This document shows positions 42,111 to 50,895 of a stretch of 64,000 nucleotides of DNA, one piece after another. The notes beneath the pieces were generated by a model, which worked only from the letters and a program-made list of their open reading frames with translations, was not told the DNA's origin and made no database searches. Position 1 is the first letter of the stretch, and every line of letters begins with the position of its first letter. The translations under genes were made by a program, and so were the position numbers. Source of the DNA: JADGHX01 sp035760965 (GTDB taxonomy: Bacteria > Pseudomonadota > Gammaproteobacteria > Steroidobacterales > Steroidobacteraceae); the NCBI GenBank assembly GCA_035760965.1, contig DASTRY010000007.1, positions 1 to 64,000 on the forward strand, given 5' to 3'.

Positions 42111-44494
42111 TGTCGCGTGGGAATGGACGTGGCGCCGGCGCTCGGCGTCGGGTGGGGTTTCGCTCTGGTCGAGCTTCCCGCGATTGCCGGGGCGCCCGTG
42201 CCCAACTCGTTCGCCAGAATGCCGTCGAGCGGCCGCGGCCGGCCGAATAGGAATCCTTGTGCGCAATCCACGCCGAGCTCCGCAAGCCGGTCGCGCACCT
42301 CGTACGTCTCGACGCACTCGGCGACGGTCTCTATGCCCATGCCGCGCCCGAGCTGCGCGATCCCACGCACCAGCGATTCCGAGCGAGGGTTGCCGAGCAG
42401 GTCGCGGACGAACGAGCCGTCGAGCTTCAGCATCTTCACGTCGAAATACTTGAGGTAGGCGAACGAGCTGACGCCCGTCCCGAAGTCGTCGAGGGCGAAC
42501 TGGACGCCGCGCGACTGCAGGCGACGAATCATGGCCTGTGTCTGCGCGATATTGGCGACGGCGGCCATCTCGGTGATTTCGAACTGCAACCATTCGCCGG
42601 GCACGCCGGCTCCGCCCACGCGCGACATCAGCCACTCGAGGAAGTCCGGGTCGCCGATCGAAGGGCCCGAGAGATTCACGGAAAAACGCAGCTTCTTGCA
42701 CGACAGCAGCGCGCGTTGCGCGTCGAGCTTCGCGAGCACGTGCCCGACCACGGCGCGATCCAGCTCGACCAGCATGCGATAGCGAGTGGCCGCGGACATG
42801 AACCACGTCGGTGAGAGGTGAGTGCCGGCCTCGCCGATGAGTCGCACGAGCAGCTCGTAGTTCGCGGTCGCATGCGCGCCGTGCAGGCTCACGATCGGCT
42901 GCGCGAACACCTCGATGCGCCCCGCTTCGAGCGCTTGGCGCAGGCGGTCCGCGACGAGCACGTCGTCGTTGCGTCGGACGATGCTCTGGTCCGCGTCCTG
43001 ATAGACCTCGACGCGTCCGCGGCCGCGATCCTTGGCCGCCTTGCACGCCGCTTCGGCGGCGGCGAGCGTATGGCTGAGACCGCCGTCGCTGGCCGTGATG
43101 AGCGCGACACCGAACGAGATGGAGAGCGGCGTCGGCACACCATGGATCGTGACCGAGAGGCCACTCACGGTCTTGCTCAGTTGCTCGGCGATGCGCCGGC
43201 CCTGCGCGAGGGTCGTGCGTGGGATGTAGATGGTGAAGCGATCGCCCGAGAGGTGACACGAGCACGAGCCCTGCGGGAGCTCGGCCGTCTGGAACGCGGC
43301 GCCGACTTCGGAGATGGCGAGATCGCCGGTCGCGAAGCCGGCGAGCTTGTTGATGACGTGGAGCTGGTCGATGTCGCCGTAGAGCACGCAGCCGGGCAGG
43401 CGGTCGTCGGATTCCTGCGCGCGAATCACGCGTTCGAAGTCGTGCCAGCCGAGCAGCGTTGCGATCGGGTCGAAGGACTCCGGTGACGATGATCGGGCAG
43501 GTGTCGTTGCGGACGTCGCTGGCGACGGGCTGCCCGAGGTGGTGGCGGCAGCGGCAGGTGCGGCCTCGATCGGAGCGGCGGGTTTGGCGGCGGCCGCAGG
43601 TGCGGCGTCGGTCGGAGCGGCGGGTTTCGCGGCGACTGCGGGTGCCGGCTCGATCGGCGTTGCGGATCTCGCAGCGGCCGTAGATATGGCTTCGATCGGA
43701 ACCGCAGGTTTCGCCGCGGGTGCCGTTTCGATCGGCGCTCCAGCTCTGGCGCTGGCAGCGGATGCGGGCTCGGGCGGCGCCGCGGGTCTCGGGTCGGCGG
43801 GTGCGGCGTCGCTCGCAGCTCCAGCGCTTTCGGCGCTCGCTGCCGCAGCCGGCGGCGCCGTTGGCGTCTGCAGTGGCGCGCTCGGCGTCGCTGGCGTGCT
43901 CGCGGGAGCCGGCGCCTCGGCCGACATCTCCGCCGACGCGGCCGGCTTCGCCGACGCACTCGCGAGAGCCGCCGGTCGCTGCTCCATCGGCCACATGCTC
44001 CCGCTATGCGTGATCGTCGTAGTCGCACCACGCTCCTCGAGCAAGAGCGCCTCGATCTCGCGCGCCAAAGCCAGCAGCTTCTGCGACTCGATCGATCCGA
44101 ACTTGTCCTCTTCGATCATGCGCACGGCAACGAGCGTCGGGGCCGAAGGGTCGCCCGCGCCGAGCGCCACGCCGATCAGCCGCCCCCGCACCGGCCCGTT
44201 GCTGTCCGCACGCACGCGATTCGTGCCGAAGACACCACGTTTGGTCTGCGCCTGCGCCATGAGCTGCGACAGCCCGTTCGTGCACACGTCCTCGAAGAAA
44301 TGGGCGGCCTGCGCGCTGCGCGTGAAATACTTGGTGGGCCCGCCGTCCGAGCGCGTGACGCCGACCGCGGATGCGCCGAGCTCGGTTGCCGCTCGACGCA
44401 ATGCTTCCGTGAGACTGCGTGGACGCGAATGCACCGGCTCCGAAGAGCGCGGTGAACCTTCAGGGGTCGGCGGCGGCGCGCTGGGCGGTGACAT
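42107..44494 (-). CDS. GGDEF/EAL protein with degenerate GGDEF site
   Basis: A 795-residue cyclic-di-GMP protein. Residues about 25-165 are a sensor-like N-terminal region. Residues 170-340 are an Ala/Pro-rich linker with four 14-residue repeats (about 261-316). The GGDEF domain (345-500) has SGDRF (416-420) in place of GGDEF, so cyclase activity is unlikely. The EAL domain (515-760) keeps the phosphodiesterase residues: Glu547 in ELL, Asn607, Glu639, Asp669-Asp670 in DDFGTG, Lys690, Glu726 and Gln746. It is probably an active c-di-GMP phosphodiesterase with a regulatory or inactive GGDEF. No membrane segment is visible. Confidence 0.9.
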   Translation of the reverse strand: MSPPSAPPPTPEGSPRSSEPVHSRPRSLTEALRRAATELGASAVGVTRSDGGPTKYFTRSAQAAHFFEDVCTNGLSQLMAQAQTKRGVFGTNRVRADSNGPVRGRLIGVALGAGDPSAPTLVAVRMIEEDKFGSIESQKLLALAREIEALLLEERGATTTITHSGSMWPMEQRPAALASASAKPAASAEMSAEAPAPASTPATPSAPLQTPTAPPAAAASAESAGAASDAAPADPRPAAPPEPASAASARAGAPIETAPAAKPAVPIEAISTAAARSATPIEPAPAVAAKPAAPTDAAPAAAAKPAAPIEAAPAAAATTSGSPSPATSATTPARSSSPESFDPIATLLGWHDFERVIRAQESDDRLPGCVLYGDIDQLHVINKLAGFATGDLAISEVGAAFQTAELPQGSCSCHLSGDRFTIYIPRTTLAQGRRIAEQLSKTVSGLSVTIHGVPTPLSISFGVALITASDGGLSHTLAAAEAACKAAKDRGRGRVEVYQDADQSIVRRNDDVLVADRLRQALEAGRIEVFAQPIVSLHGAHATANYELLVRLIGEAGTHLSPTWFMSAATRYRMLVELDRAVVGHVLAKLDAQRALLSCKKLRFSVNLSGPSIGDPDFLEWLMSRVGGAGVPGEWLQFEITEMAAVANIAQTQAMIRRLQSRGVQFALDDFGTGVSSFAYLKYFDVKMLKLDGSFVRDLLGNPRSESLVRGIAQLGRGMGIETVAECVETYEVRDRLAELGVDCAQGFLFGRPRPLDGILANELGTGAPAIAGSSTRAKPHPTPSAGATSIPTRH

Positions 44495-44666
44495 TGCAGG
44501 ATGTGTCGAAACCGAGACGCGATGACTCTAGTCCCCCGCCTTCCGACGCCGCGGGAACGCGGTTCGCTACCTGGACACAAATCCGTATCATTCCGCCGTC
44601 TCATCCCGATTTTGCGACCCGGATCACATCCGCGACCGCAACGTACTCCTCAGCGAAAGACGACCC

Positions 44667-45641
44667 ATGCCCAAAGCCATACGGATCTATGAGCACGGCG
44701 GACCGGAGGTCCTGCGTTTCGAAGACCTGGACGTACCGGCGCCCGCGCCGGACGAAGTGCAAATCCGGCACACCGCCATCGGCGTGAATTTCATCGACGT
44801 GTACGACCGCACGGGCCTGTATCCGCTCGAGCTGCCGTCGGGCCTCGGCCGTGAAGCCGCCGGCGTCGTGGTGGCGAAGGGCCGCAAGGTCCGCGATTTC
44901 CGCATCGGGGACCGTGTCGCGTACGTGTCCAACACCTGCGGCTCCTACGCCGAGGTCCGCAACATTCCGGCCGCGCGCGCCGTGAAGGTGCCGAAGGGTG
45001 TCTCGGATCAGCAGGCCGCGGCGCTGATGCTGAAGGGCATGACGGCGCAATACCTCGTGCGGCGGACGTATCGTGTGAAGCGCGGCGACGTCGTGCTCGT
45101 GCATGCGGCGGCGGGTGGTGTCGGGCTCATCCTGTCGCAGTGGGCGAAAGCGCTCGGCGCGACGGTCATCGGCGTGGTCGGCAGCGATGCGAAGGCGGAG
45201 CTCGCGCGCAAGCACGGGTGCAAGCATGTGCTGATTTCGGGCCGCGACGAGCTCGTGCCGAGCGTCAAGAAGATCACGAAGAACGCCGGCGTTAACGTCG
45301 TCTACGACTCCGTCGGCAAGGACACCTTCATGGAGTCGCTCGACTGCTTGCGTCCGCTCGGCATGATGGTGACGTACGGCAATGCGTCGGGACCGCCGCC
45401 GGCGATCAGCCCGCTCGAGCTCAGCAAACGCGGCTCGCTCTTTCTCACGCGGCCCACGCTGTACCACTACATCGCGCGGCGCGAGGACCTCGTGGCGACC
45501 GCGCGCGAGCTGTTCGCGGCCGTGAAGAGCAAAGCCGTGCGCATGCGGATCGGCCAGACGTACGCGCTGAAGGATGCGGCGGAAGCGCATCGCGATCTGG
45601 AAGGCCGTCGCACCACGGGCTCCACGGTGCTCATTCCCTGA
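44667..45641 (+). CDS. qor: NADPH:quinone oxidoreductase (Qor)
   Basis: A 324-residue zinc-free member of the medium-chain dehydrogenase/reductase family. It starts AIRIYEHGGPEVLRFEDL; the substrate-domain signature is GVNFIDVYDRTGLYP; the NADPH site is VHAAAGGVGLILSQWAKALGA. Such enzymes reduce quinones one electron at a time, or act on alkenals. The gene stands alone: the GGDEF/EAL gene is divergent 172 bp upstream and a hairpin follows it. No gene is visible in the gaps. Confidence 0.92.
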   Translation: MPKAIRIYEHGGPEVLRFEDLDVPAPAPDEVQIRHTAIGVNFIDVYDRTGLYPLELPSGLGREAAGVVVAKGRKVRDFRIGDRVAYVSNTCGSYAEVRNIPAARAVKVPKGVSDQQAAALMLKGMTAQYLVRRTYRVKRGDVVLVHAAAGGVGLILSQWAKALGATVIGVVGSDAKAELARKHGCKHVLISGRDELVPSVKKITKNAGVNVVYDSVGKDTFMESLDCLRPLGMMVTYGNASGPPPAISPLELSKRGSLFLTRPTLYHYIARREDLVATARELFAAVKSKAVRMRIGQTYALKDAAEAHRDLEGRRTTGSTVLIP

Positions 45642-45722
45642 TCGCGCCGTTCACCGCCCGCGCCGCAGCGCCCGCGGCGCCGGCCGCGGCGGCACCTTAT
45701 TTGCTGCACGTTAAAGCCAAAC

Positions 45723-45744
45723 GCCGGAGCGCCGCCGCTCCGGC
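45723..45744. other. Perfect 8-bp hairpin between qor and the small coiled-coil gene
   Basis: GCCGGAGC and GCTCCGGC pair perfectly around GCCGCC. It is about 80 bp past the qor stop and 48 bp before the next start. There is no U-tract, so it may be a weak terminator of qor or part of the next leader. Confidence 0.5.
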
Positions 45745-45791
45745 GAGGTGCGCGGGATTCGCGCCCGATTGGCGTTTCTAGAGGTGCAGCC

Positions 45792-45998
45792 ATGCGGTTC
45801 ATCGACGATATCGATCGCATCAATCAGCTCGTCGACGAGATCGAGGAAGACATCGACCGCACGACCCAGCGGATCGAAGCGTGCGTCGATCAGCTCGATG
45901 AGCTGGCGCTGAAGGTGGCGCGCGCGGCGAAGGCGCTGCGCGAGCAGGTCATTCAGCAGCGCGCGGTCGCTTCAGCCGCCCTTCCCACGACGCATTGA
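45792..45998 (+). CDS. Small coiled-coil protein of unknown function
   Basis: A 68-residue protein with a good ribosome-binding site (GAGGTG, 6 bp spacing). It is almost entirely helical with heptad-like Ile/Leu spacing (IDRINQLVDEIEEDIDRTT; LDELALKVARAAKALREQV). Codon use matches neighbours. I do not recognise a family. It converges on ilvH, 6 bp away. It could be a small dimeric structural or adaptor protein. Confidence 0.6.
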   Translation: MRFIDDIDRINQLVDEIEEDIDRTTQRIEACVDQLDELALKVARAAKALREQVIQQRAVASAALPTTH

Positions 45999-46004
45999 CG
46001 CGGT

Positions 46005-46505
46005 TCAACGGACGACGCGCAGCCCGCGGCCGCTGCGGCCGATGCCGAGCGCGCCGCTGCGCACCACCTCGAGCAGTGTCGCGAGTCGCGCCAGCTCCGC
46101 GATGAACGAGTTGACTTCCGCCTCGCTCGCCGTCAGCTCGACGATGAAGCAATCGATCGCCGGATCGAGCACGCGCCCGCCGGTGCGCACGACATAGCCG
46201 CGCACGACGTCCGTCTGCTCGGCGCGCACCTTCAGCTTCAGGAGCACGAGCTCGCGTTCGAGATGCTCCCCGAGCGTCATGTCCTCGACGCTCACGACGT
46301 CGATCAGCTTGTTCAGCTGGTTCAGGATCTGCTGGATCACCGCCTCGGAGCCGCTGGTCACGAGCGTGATGCGCGATACCGTCGGATCGTCCGTCGGCGC
46401 GACGGACAGCGACTCGATGTTGTAGCCGCGGGTGGAAAAGAGCCCGGCCACCCGGCTCAAGGCTCCGGCTTCGTTCTGCAGGAGGATGGCGATGATATGA
46501 CGCAT
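46005..46505 (-). CDS. ilvH: Acetolactate synthase small (regulatory) subunit
   Basis: A 166-residue regulatory subunit with an N-terminal ACT domain (HIIAILLQNEAGALSRVAGLFSTRGYNIESL) and a C-terminal ACT-like domain (RTGGRVLDPAIDCFIVELTAS). It binds valine and confers feedback control on the large subunit. It is divergent from ilvB across 112 bp, unlike the usual ilvB-ilvH operon order. (The key feature of the first domain is the GALSRVAGLFSxRGYNI pattern.). Confidence 0.93.
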   Translation of the reverse strand: MRHIIAILLQNEAGALSRVAGLFSTRGYNIESLSVAPTDDPTVSRITLVTSGSEAVIQQILNQLNKLIDVVSVEDMTLGEHLERELVLLKLKVRAEQTDVVRGYVVRTGGRVLDPAIDCFIVELTASEAEVNSFIAELARLATLLEVVRSGALGIGRSGRGLRVVR

Positions 46506-46617
46506 TGAAGATTTGGACGGCCCGGTGGGCCATTGATGGGACGCTTGAGCATGATAGCCGGTTACGGCTAGTCTCCAAGGTCCCCGGCCCACATCGGGCC
46601 CTCCGATACAGATTCCA

Positions 46618-48465
46618 ATGAGCGATACCGTCATCCAGCCCCGCCCCGTGGGACATCCGCTCGCCGGTCGAAGAATGACCGGCGCCCAGATGATCATGCA
46701 GGTCGTTGCGGATGAGGGTGTAACGGCCATTTTCGGCTACAGCGGCGGGGCGATCCTGCCGACCTACGACGCCGTATTCCTCTACAACGCCGAGCAGGAG
46801 AAGAGCGGCGGGCGGCAGATTCCGCTCATCGTGCCCGCGAACGAGCAGGGCGCAGGTTTCATGGCCGCCGGCTACGCGCGCTCCACGGGGCGCGTCGGCG
46901 TGTGCCTCGTGACGTCGGGTCCCGGTGCGACGAACACCGTCACGCCGGTGCGCGACTGCATGGCCGACTCGGTGCCGATCGTCGTGATCTGCGGGCAGGT
47001 CTCGCGCGCCGCCATCGGCACGGACGCCTTCCAGGAAGCGCCGGTGCCTTCGATCATGGGCGCCGTCGCGAAGCACATCTTCCTCGTCACCGATCCGACG
47101 AAGCTCGAAGCGACGGTGCGCACGGCGTTCGACATCGCGCGCACCGGCCGGCCGGGCCCGGTGGTCATCGACGTGCCGAAGGACGTGCAGAACTGGGAAG
47201 GCACGTTCGTGGGCGGCGGCATGCTGCCCATTCCCGGTTATCGGCGCCGCATGAACGAGCTCGCGACGCGCGTGATCGACAGTGCCGAGTGCGCCCGCTT
47301 CTTCGAGATGCTCGGCGAAGCGAAGCGGCCGCTCATCTATGCCGGCGGCGGCGTCATCAACGCGAACGCGTCGGACGCGCTCACCGAGCTCGCGCAGACG
47401 TTCGGCATTCCGGTCGTCACCACGCTCATGGGCATCGGCGCCTTCGACACGATGCACCCGCTCAGCATGCGCATGCTCGGCATGCACGGCGCGGCGTTCG
47501 CGAACTACGCGGTGGACGATTGCGATTTCCTCATCGCGGTCGGCGCGCGCTTCGACGATCGTGTCGCCGGCGTGCCGGCCAAATTCGCGCGCAACGCGAA
47601 GAAGATCGCGCACCTCGACATCGACCGCGCCGAGGTGAACAAGGTGAAGCGCGTGCAGTGGAGCCACGTGGGCCAGCTGCCCGACGCGCTGCGGGCGTTG
47701 ACCGTCCATGGCAAGCGCGAAGGCTTCAAGCGCGACTACGGCACGTGGCACGCGGAGCTCGCCGAGCTCAAGCGCACGTACGCGATGAACTACGACCGTA
47801 CGAGCGAGCTGATCCAGCCCTACTACGTCATCGAAGAGATCAACAAGCACACCAAGGGTGAGGCGATCATCGCGACCGGCGTCGGCCAGCACCAGATGTG
47901 GGCCGCACAGTACTGCGATTTCCGCTCGCCGCGGCTGTGGCTCACCTCCGGCAGCATGGGCACGATGGGCTTCGGCTTGCCGGCCGCCATCGGCGCGCAG
48001 ATCGCGCACCCGGATCGGCTCGTCATCGACATCGACGGCGACTCCAGCATCCGCATGAACATCGGCGAGCTGGAGACCGTCACGACATACGACCTGCCCG
48101 TGAAGGTGGTCGTGCTGAACAACTACGGCGACGGCATGGTGAAGCAGTGGCAGAAGCTCTTCTTCAAGGGCCGGCTGTCGGCGAGCGACCGCTCGCTCCA
48201 CAAGAAGGACTTCGTGCGTGCCGCGCAGGCGGACGGCTTCACCTACGCCGTGCGGCTCGACAAGAAAGCGGACGTGCCGCGCGTGATCGCGGAGTTCATC
48301 AACCATCCGGGGCCGGCGTTCCTCGAAGTGATCATCGATCGCGACGCGGGCGTGTATCCGATGGTCGGGCCGGGGCAGGCGTACGACGAGATGATCACGG
48401 GCGATTACATCGCCTCGCGTCACAAGGTCGAGATCAAGACGCCCGGCCCGTCGGAGATGTTCTGA
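46618..48465 (+). CDS. ilvB: Acetolactate synthase large subunit
   Basis: A 615-residue ThDP enzyme of branched-chain amino acid synthesis. The ThDP-activating Glu is in ANEQGAGFMAAGYAR, a form with Asn where E. coli-type enzymes have His. The FAD region includes LMGIGAFDTMHPLSMRMLGM. The C-terminal ThDP/Mg site runs from GDSSIRMNIGELETV to VVVLNNYGDGM. It condenses two pyruvates, or pyruvate with 2-oxobutyrate. The partner ilvH is encoded divergently. The downstream gloA start overlaps its stop by one base (TGATG), so the two are translationally coupled, a less usual neighbour. Confidence 0.92.
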   Translation: MSDTVIQPRPVGHPLAGRRMTGAQMIMQVVADEGVTAIFGYSGGAILPTYDAVFLYNAEQEKSGGRQIPLIVPANEQGAGFMAAGYARSTGRVGVCLVTSGPGATNTVTPVRDCMADSVPIVVICGQVSRAAIGTDAFQEAPVPSIMGAVAKHIFLVTDPTKLEATVRTAFDIARTGRPGPVVIDVPKDVQNWEGTFVGGGMLPIPGYRRRMNELATRVIDSAECARFFEMLGEAKRPLIYAGGGVINANASDALTELAQTFGIPVVTTLMGIGAFDTMHPLSMRMLGMHGAAFANYAVDDCDFLIAVGARFDDRVAGVPAKFARNAKKIAHLDIDRAEVNKVKRVQWSHVGQLPDALRALTVHGKREGFKRDYGTWHAELAELKRTYAMNYDRTSELIQPYYVIEEINKHTKGEAIIATGVGQHQMWAAQYCDFRSPRLWLTSGSMGTMGFGLPAAIGAQIAHPDRLVIDIDGDSSIRMNIGELETVTTYDLPVKVVVLNNYGDGMVKQWQKLFFKGRLSASDRSLHKKDFVRAAQADGFTYAVRLDKKADVPRVIAEFINHPGPAFLEVIIDRDAGVYPMVGPGQAYDEMITGDYIASRHKVEIKTPGPSEMF

Positions 48466-48884
48466 TGAAATACCTGCACACGATGGTGCGCGTCACCGAT
48501 CTCGACGCGTCGCTGAAGTTCTACTGTGATGCGCTCGGCCTGCGCGAGGTGTCGCGCAAGGAAGTGCCGCAGGGGCGCTTCACGCTCGTATTCCTCGCCG
48601 CGCCCGGCGACGAGAGCGCGCAAGTCGAGCTGACGTACAACTGGGATCCGGAGACGTACACGGGCGGCCGCAACTTCGGGCACCTCGCATACCAGGTCGA
48701 CGACATCTACGCGGCCTGCCAGCGCCTGAAGGATCACGGCGTGACGATCAATCGGCCGCCGCGCGACGGGCACATGGCATTCGTGCGTTCGCCGGACAAC
48801 ATTTCCATCGAGCTGCTGCAGAAAGGCGGGCCGTTGCCGCCGGCGGAGCCCTGGAAGTCGATGCCCAACGTCGGGCAGTGGTGA
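48465..48884 (+). CDS. gloA: Lactoylglutathione lyase (glyoxalase I)
   Basis: A 139-residue VOC-superfamily enzyme that converts the methylglyoxal-glutathione hemithioacetal to S-lactoylglutathione. Metal ligands by comparison with E. coli GloA are His5 (MKYLHTMVRV), a Glu in VELTYNW, His in FGHLAYQVDD and Glu in SIELLQKG. The ATG overlaps the ilvB stop by one base and its own stop overlaps the next gene's GTG start (GTGA), so ilvB-gloA-transporter is one unit. Start lies in the only frame with family similarity. Confidence 0.93.
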   Translation: MKYLHTMVRVTDLDASLKFYCDALGLREVSRKEVPQGRFTLVFLAAPGDESAQVELTYNWDPETYTGGRNFGHLAYQVDDIYAACQRLKDHGVTINRPPRDGHMAFVRSPDNISIELLQKGGPLPPAEPWKSMPNVGQW

Positions 48885-49810
48885 GCACCGGCGCGAGCTC
48901 GTCGGACGCGATTCACGCCCAGCATTCCGCGCGCCTTCGCGGCATTCTCTGCATGCTCGTCGCGGTGGGCTCGTTCGCCTGCCTCGACACCTTGCTGAAG
49001 CTGCTCGCGGCGCATTACCCGACGATGCAGGTGAGCGCGCTGCGCGGCGCGGCGTCGCTCCCGTTCCTCGTCTTGCCCGCGCTGCTGATGAAGAGTGCGC
49101 AGCAGCTGGCGCCGCGCCGCATCGGCTGGCATCTGTTTCGCGGCGTGCTGCAGATCGTGACGCTCGGGGCGTTCATCTACGCGCTGCGCTCGCTCTCGCT
49201 CGCGGACACGTACGCGATCTTCCTATCCGCGCCGTTGATGGTGACCGCGCTCTCGGTGCCGCTCTTCAAAGAGCATGTCGGCTGGCGACGCTGGCTCGCG
49301 ATCGGCGTGGGGTTGAGCGGCGTGCTCGTGATGCTGCGGCCTTCGGGCTCGGGCCTGCTGACACTCGGGGCCATCGCCGCGCTCTTCTCGGCCGCAGCGT
49401 ATGCCGCCGGCGTGCTCACGGTGCGCATGCTGGCGCGTACCGAGACTGCGGCGAGCATCACGCTCTGGCCGCTCGTCGTGATGACCGTCGTGACCGGCGC
49501 GTATTCCATCCCGGGCTGGGTCGGCGTGCGTGCGGAGCATCTCGGCTGGATCGTCGCGATGGGGATCGTCGGCGCGCTCGGCACGCGCATGCTCACGGAG
49601 GCATTTCGCGCCGCGCCCGCATCGGTCGTCGCGCCGTTCGAATACACCGCGCTCGTGTACGGGGTCGCGATCGACTGGCTTCTCTGGAGCAAGCTGCCGG
49701 CGTTGCGAGTCGTCCTCGGCGGCGCGCTCGTCATCGCGAGCGGCCTGTTCTTGATCTGGCGCGAGCGCCAGTTGCGCCTCGCGAGGGCCGCGACCGCGCC
49801 CTCGCCGTAG
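48881..49810 (+). CDS. EamA/DMT-family transporter
   Basis: A 309-residue inner-membrane protein with about ten transmembrane helices in two five-helix halves, each with the EamA pattern (the first half starts RGILCMLVAVGSFACLDTLLKLL; the second contains LLTLGAIAALFSAAAYAAGVLTVRML). These proteins export small metabolites, including amino acids and purines. GTG at 48881 overlaps the gloA stop; a GTG one codon earlier is equally possible. Position in the ilvB unit suggests an export role for a pathway product, but that is only context. Confidence 0.85.
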   Translation: MSTGASSSDAIHAQHSARLRGILCMLVAVGSFACLDTLLKLLAAHYPTMQVSALRGAASLPFLVLPALLMKSAQQLAPRRIGWHLFRGVLQIVTLGAFIYALRSLSLADTYAIFLSAPLMVTALSVPLFKEHVGWRRWLAIGVGLSGVLVMLRPSGSGLLTLGAIAALFSAAAYAAGVLTVRMLARTETAASITLWPLVVMTVVTGAYSIPGWVGVRAEHLGWIVAMGIVGALGTRMLTEAFRAAPASVVAPFEYTALVYGVAIDWLLWSKLPALRVVLGGALVIASGLFLIWRERQLRLARAATAPSP

Positions 49811-49905
49811 CCGCTACTGAACCGAGATTTCGGTCGCGTTGGTCATTGCGCGTCGGGCGCTGAACGCGAGTTGCATCTTGCTTGGGCGCCGAGCCGCGCC
49901 GGCGC

Positions 49906-50886
49906 CTACTGAAGCGAGATTTCGATCGCGCCGTCGCGTTCGACGCTACGGAGCTGCGTCGTGGGAAGCACGGCCGCGAGCGCATCCGCCGGGGCAAGAT
50001 CACCGACGGACCCGCTGAGGACCGCGCGGTCGGCTTCCATTTCGGCATCCGGCGTCGTGTACACGATTTCGCGCCCGAGCTCGCGACCGACCCACGTCAG
50101 GAATTCGCGCACCGGCCGGCCATCGATGTCGAACGGCGGCGCCGCTTGCGCGGCCCACGACCAGGCCTCATCGCTCGGTGAGATCGCGTCCCGCTGTATT
50201 TCTCCGGAAGCCGTTACCAGCAGCTGCTCACCCACCGCTGCGCTCTGGGCAGCGCCGCCCTTTTGGGGCAGCAGCGCGACGCGTCCCTCGCGTACGCGGA
50301 TGCGCGTGCCGTCCTTCATGATCCGCGCTTCGTATTGCGTCCCGACATGCTGGACGACGCCCGCCGGCGTCCCGACGCGCAGATGCTCGGAATGCCGCGG
50401 CGTCGCGCCGGCATCGACATAGACCGCCCCGGACAACACATCGACGCGCTCCGGCTCGACGAACGCGATGCGCGTGTCGTGATCGAGTCGCAACGAAACG
50501 CCATCGCGCAACTGCAGCGCGACGCGCCCATCCGCCCCGGTCTCGAGCGCCTCTCCGACGTGCAGCGGCGCTGACACGACGTGCCAGCTGCCGAAGCGAC
50601 CTGCGCGCGCCTGAGCGGTCCCCACGATGCGGCTCACATTCGCAACGACTTCATCCGACGCGACGAAATGCGCGCGCCCGATCCACACGGCCAGCGCCGC
50701 CATCGCGATCGAGGCGGCGAGCGCGAGATAGACGCGCCGCCGATTGCGCCGTGCGACCGTAGCGCGCCATTCCGCATGGACCGCCGCGCGGACGGCCGCT
50801 TTCATTTCCTCGCCAGGTTGCGCGCGCCCACCGGCTGCGCGCAGCACACGCGCGATTCCAGCCTCGTCAGGGTCGATGTCGGACAT
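49906..50886 (-). CDS. FecR-family anti-sigma regulator with C-terminal STN-like domain
   Basis: A 326-residue single-pass regulator. Residues 1-50 are cytoplasmic, one helix follows (VYLALAASIAMAALAVWIG), then the periplasmic FecR domain (RVALQLRDGVSLRLDHDTRIAF; VREGRVALLP). The C-terminal 75 residues (FDIDGRPVREFLTWVGRELG ... GDLAPADALAAVLPTT) look like an STN domain. It starts 9 bp after the sigma-factor stop. Its role would be to relay a signal from a TonB-dependent receptor to that sigma factor. A 3'-end look-alike lies just downstream (see findings). Confidence 0.9.
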   Translation of the reverse strand: MSDIDPDEAGIARVLRAAGGRAQPGEEMKAAVRAAVHAEWRATVARRNRRRVYLALAASIAMAALAVWIGRAHFVASDEVVANVSRIVGTAQARAGRFGSWHVVSAPLHVGEALETGADGRVALQLRDGVSLRLDHDTRIAFVEPERVDVLSGAVYVDAGATPRHSEHLRVGTPAGVVQHVGTQYEARIMKDGTRIRVREGRVALLPQKGGAAQSAAVGEQLLVTASGEIQRDAISPSDEAWSWAAQAAPPFDIDGRPVREFLTWVGRELGREIVYTTPDAEMEADRAVLSGSVGDLAPADALAAVLPTTQLRSVERDGAIEISLQ

Positions 50887-50895
50887 GACAGTTCC

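Noticed and set aside
45949..48423. An 824-codon open frame opposite ilvB and ilvH
   Set aside because: Composition is shadow-like and it crosses two well-supported genes on the opposite strand and the promoter gap between them.
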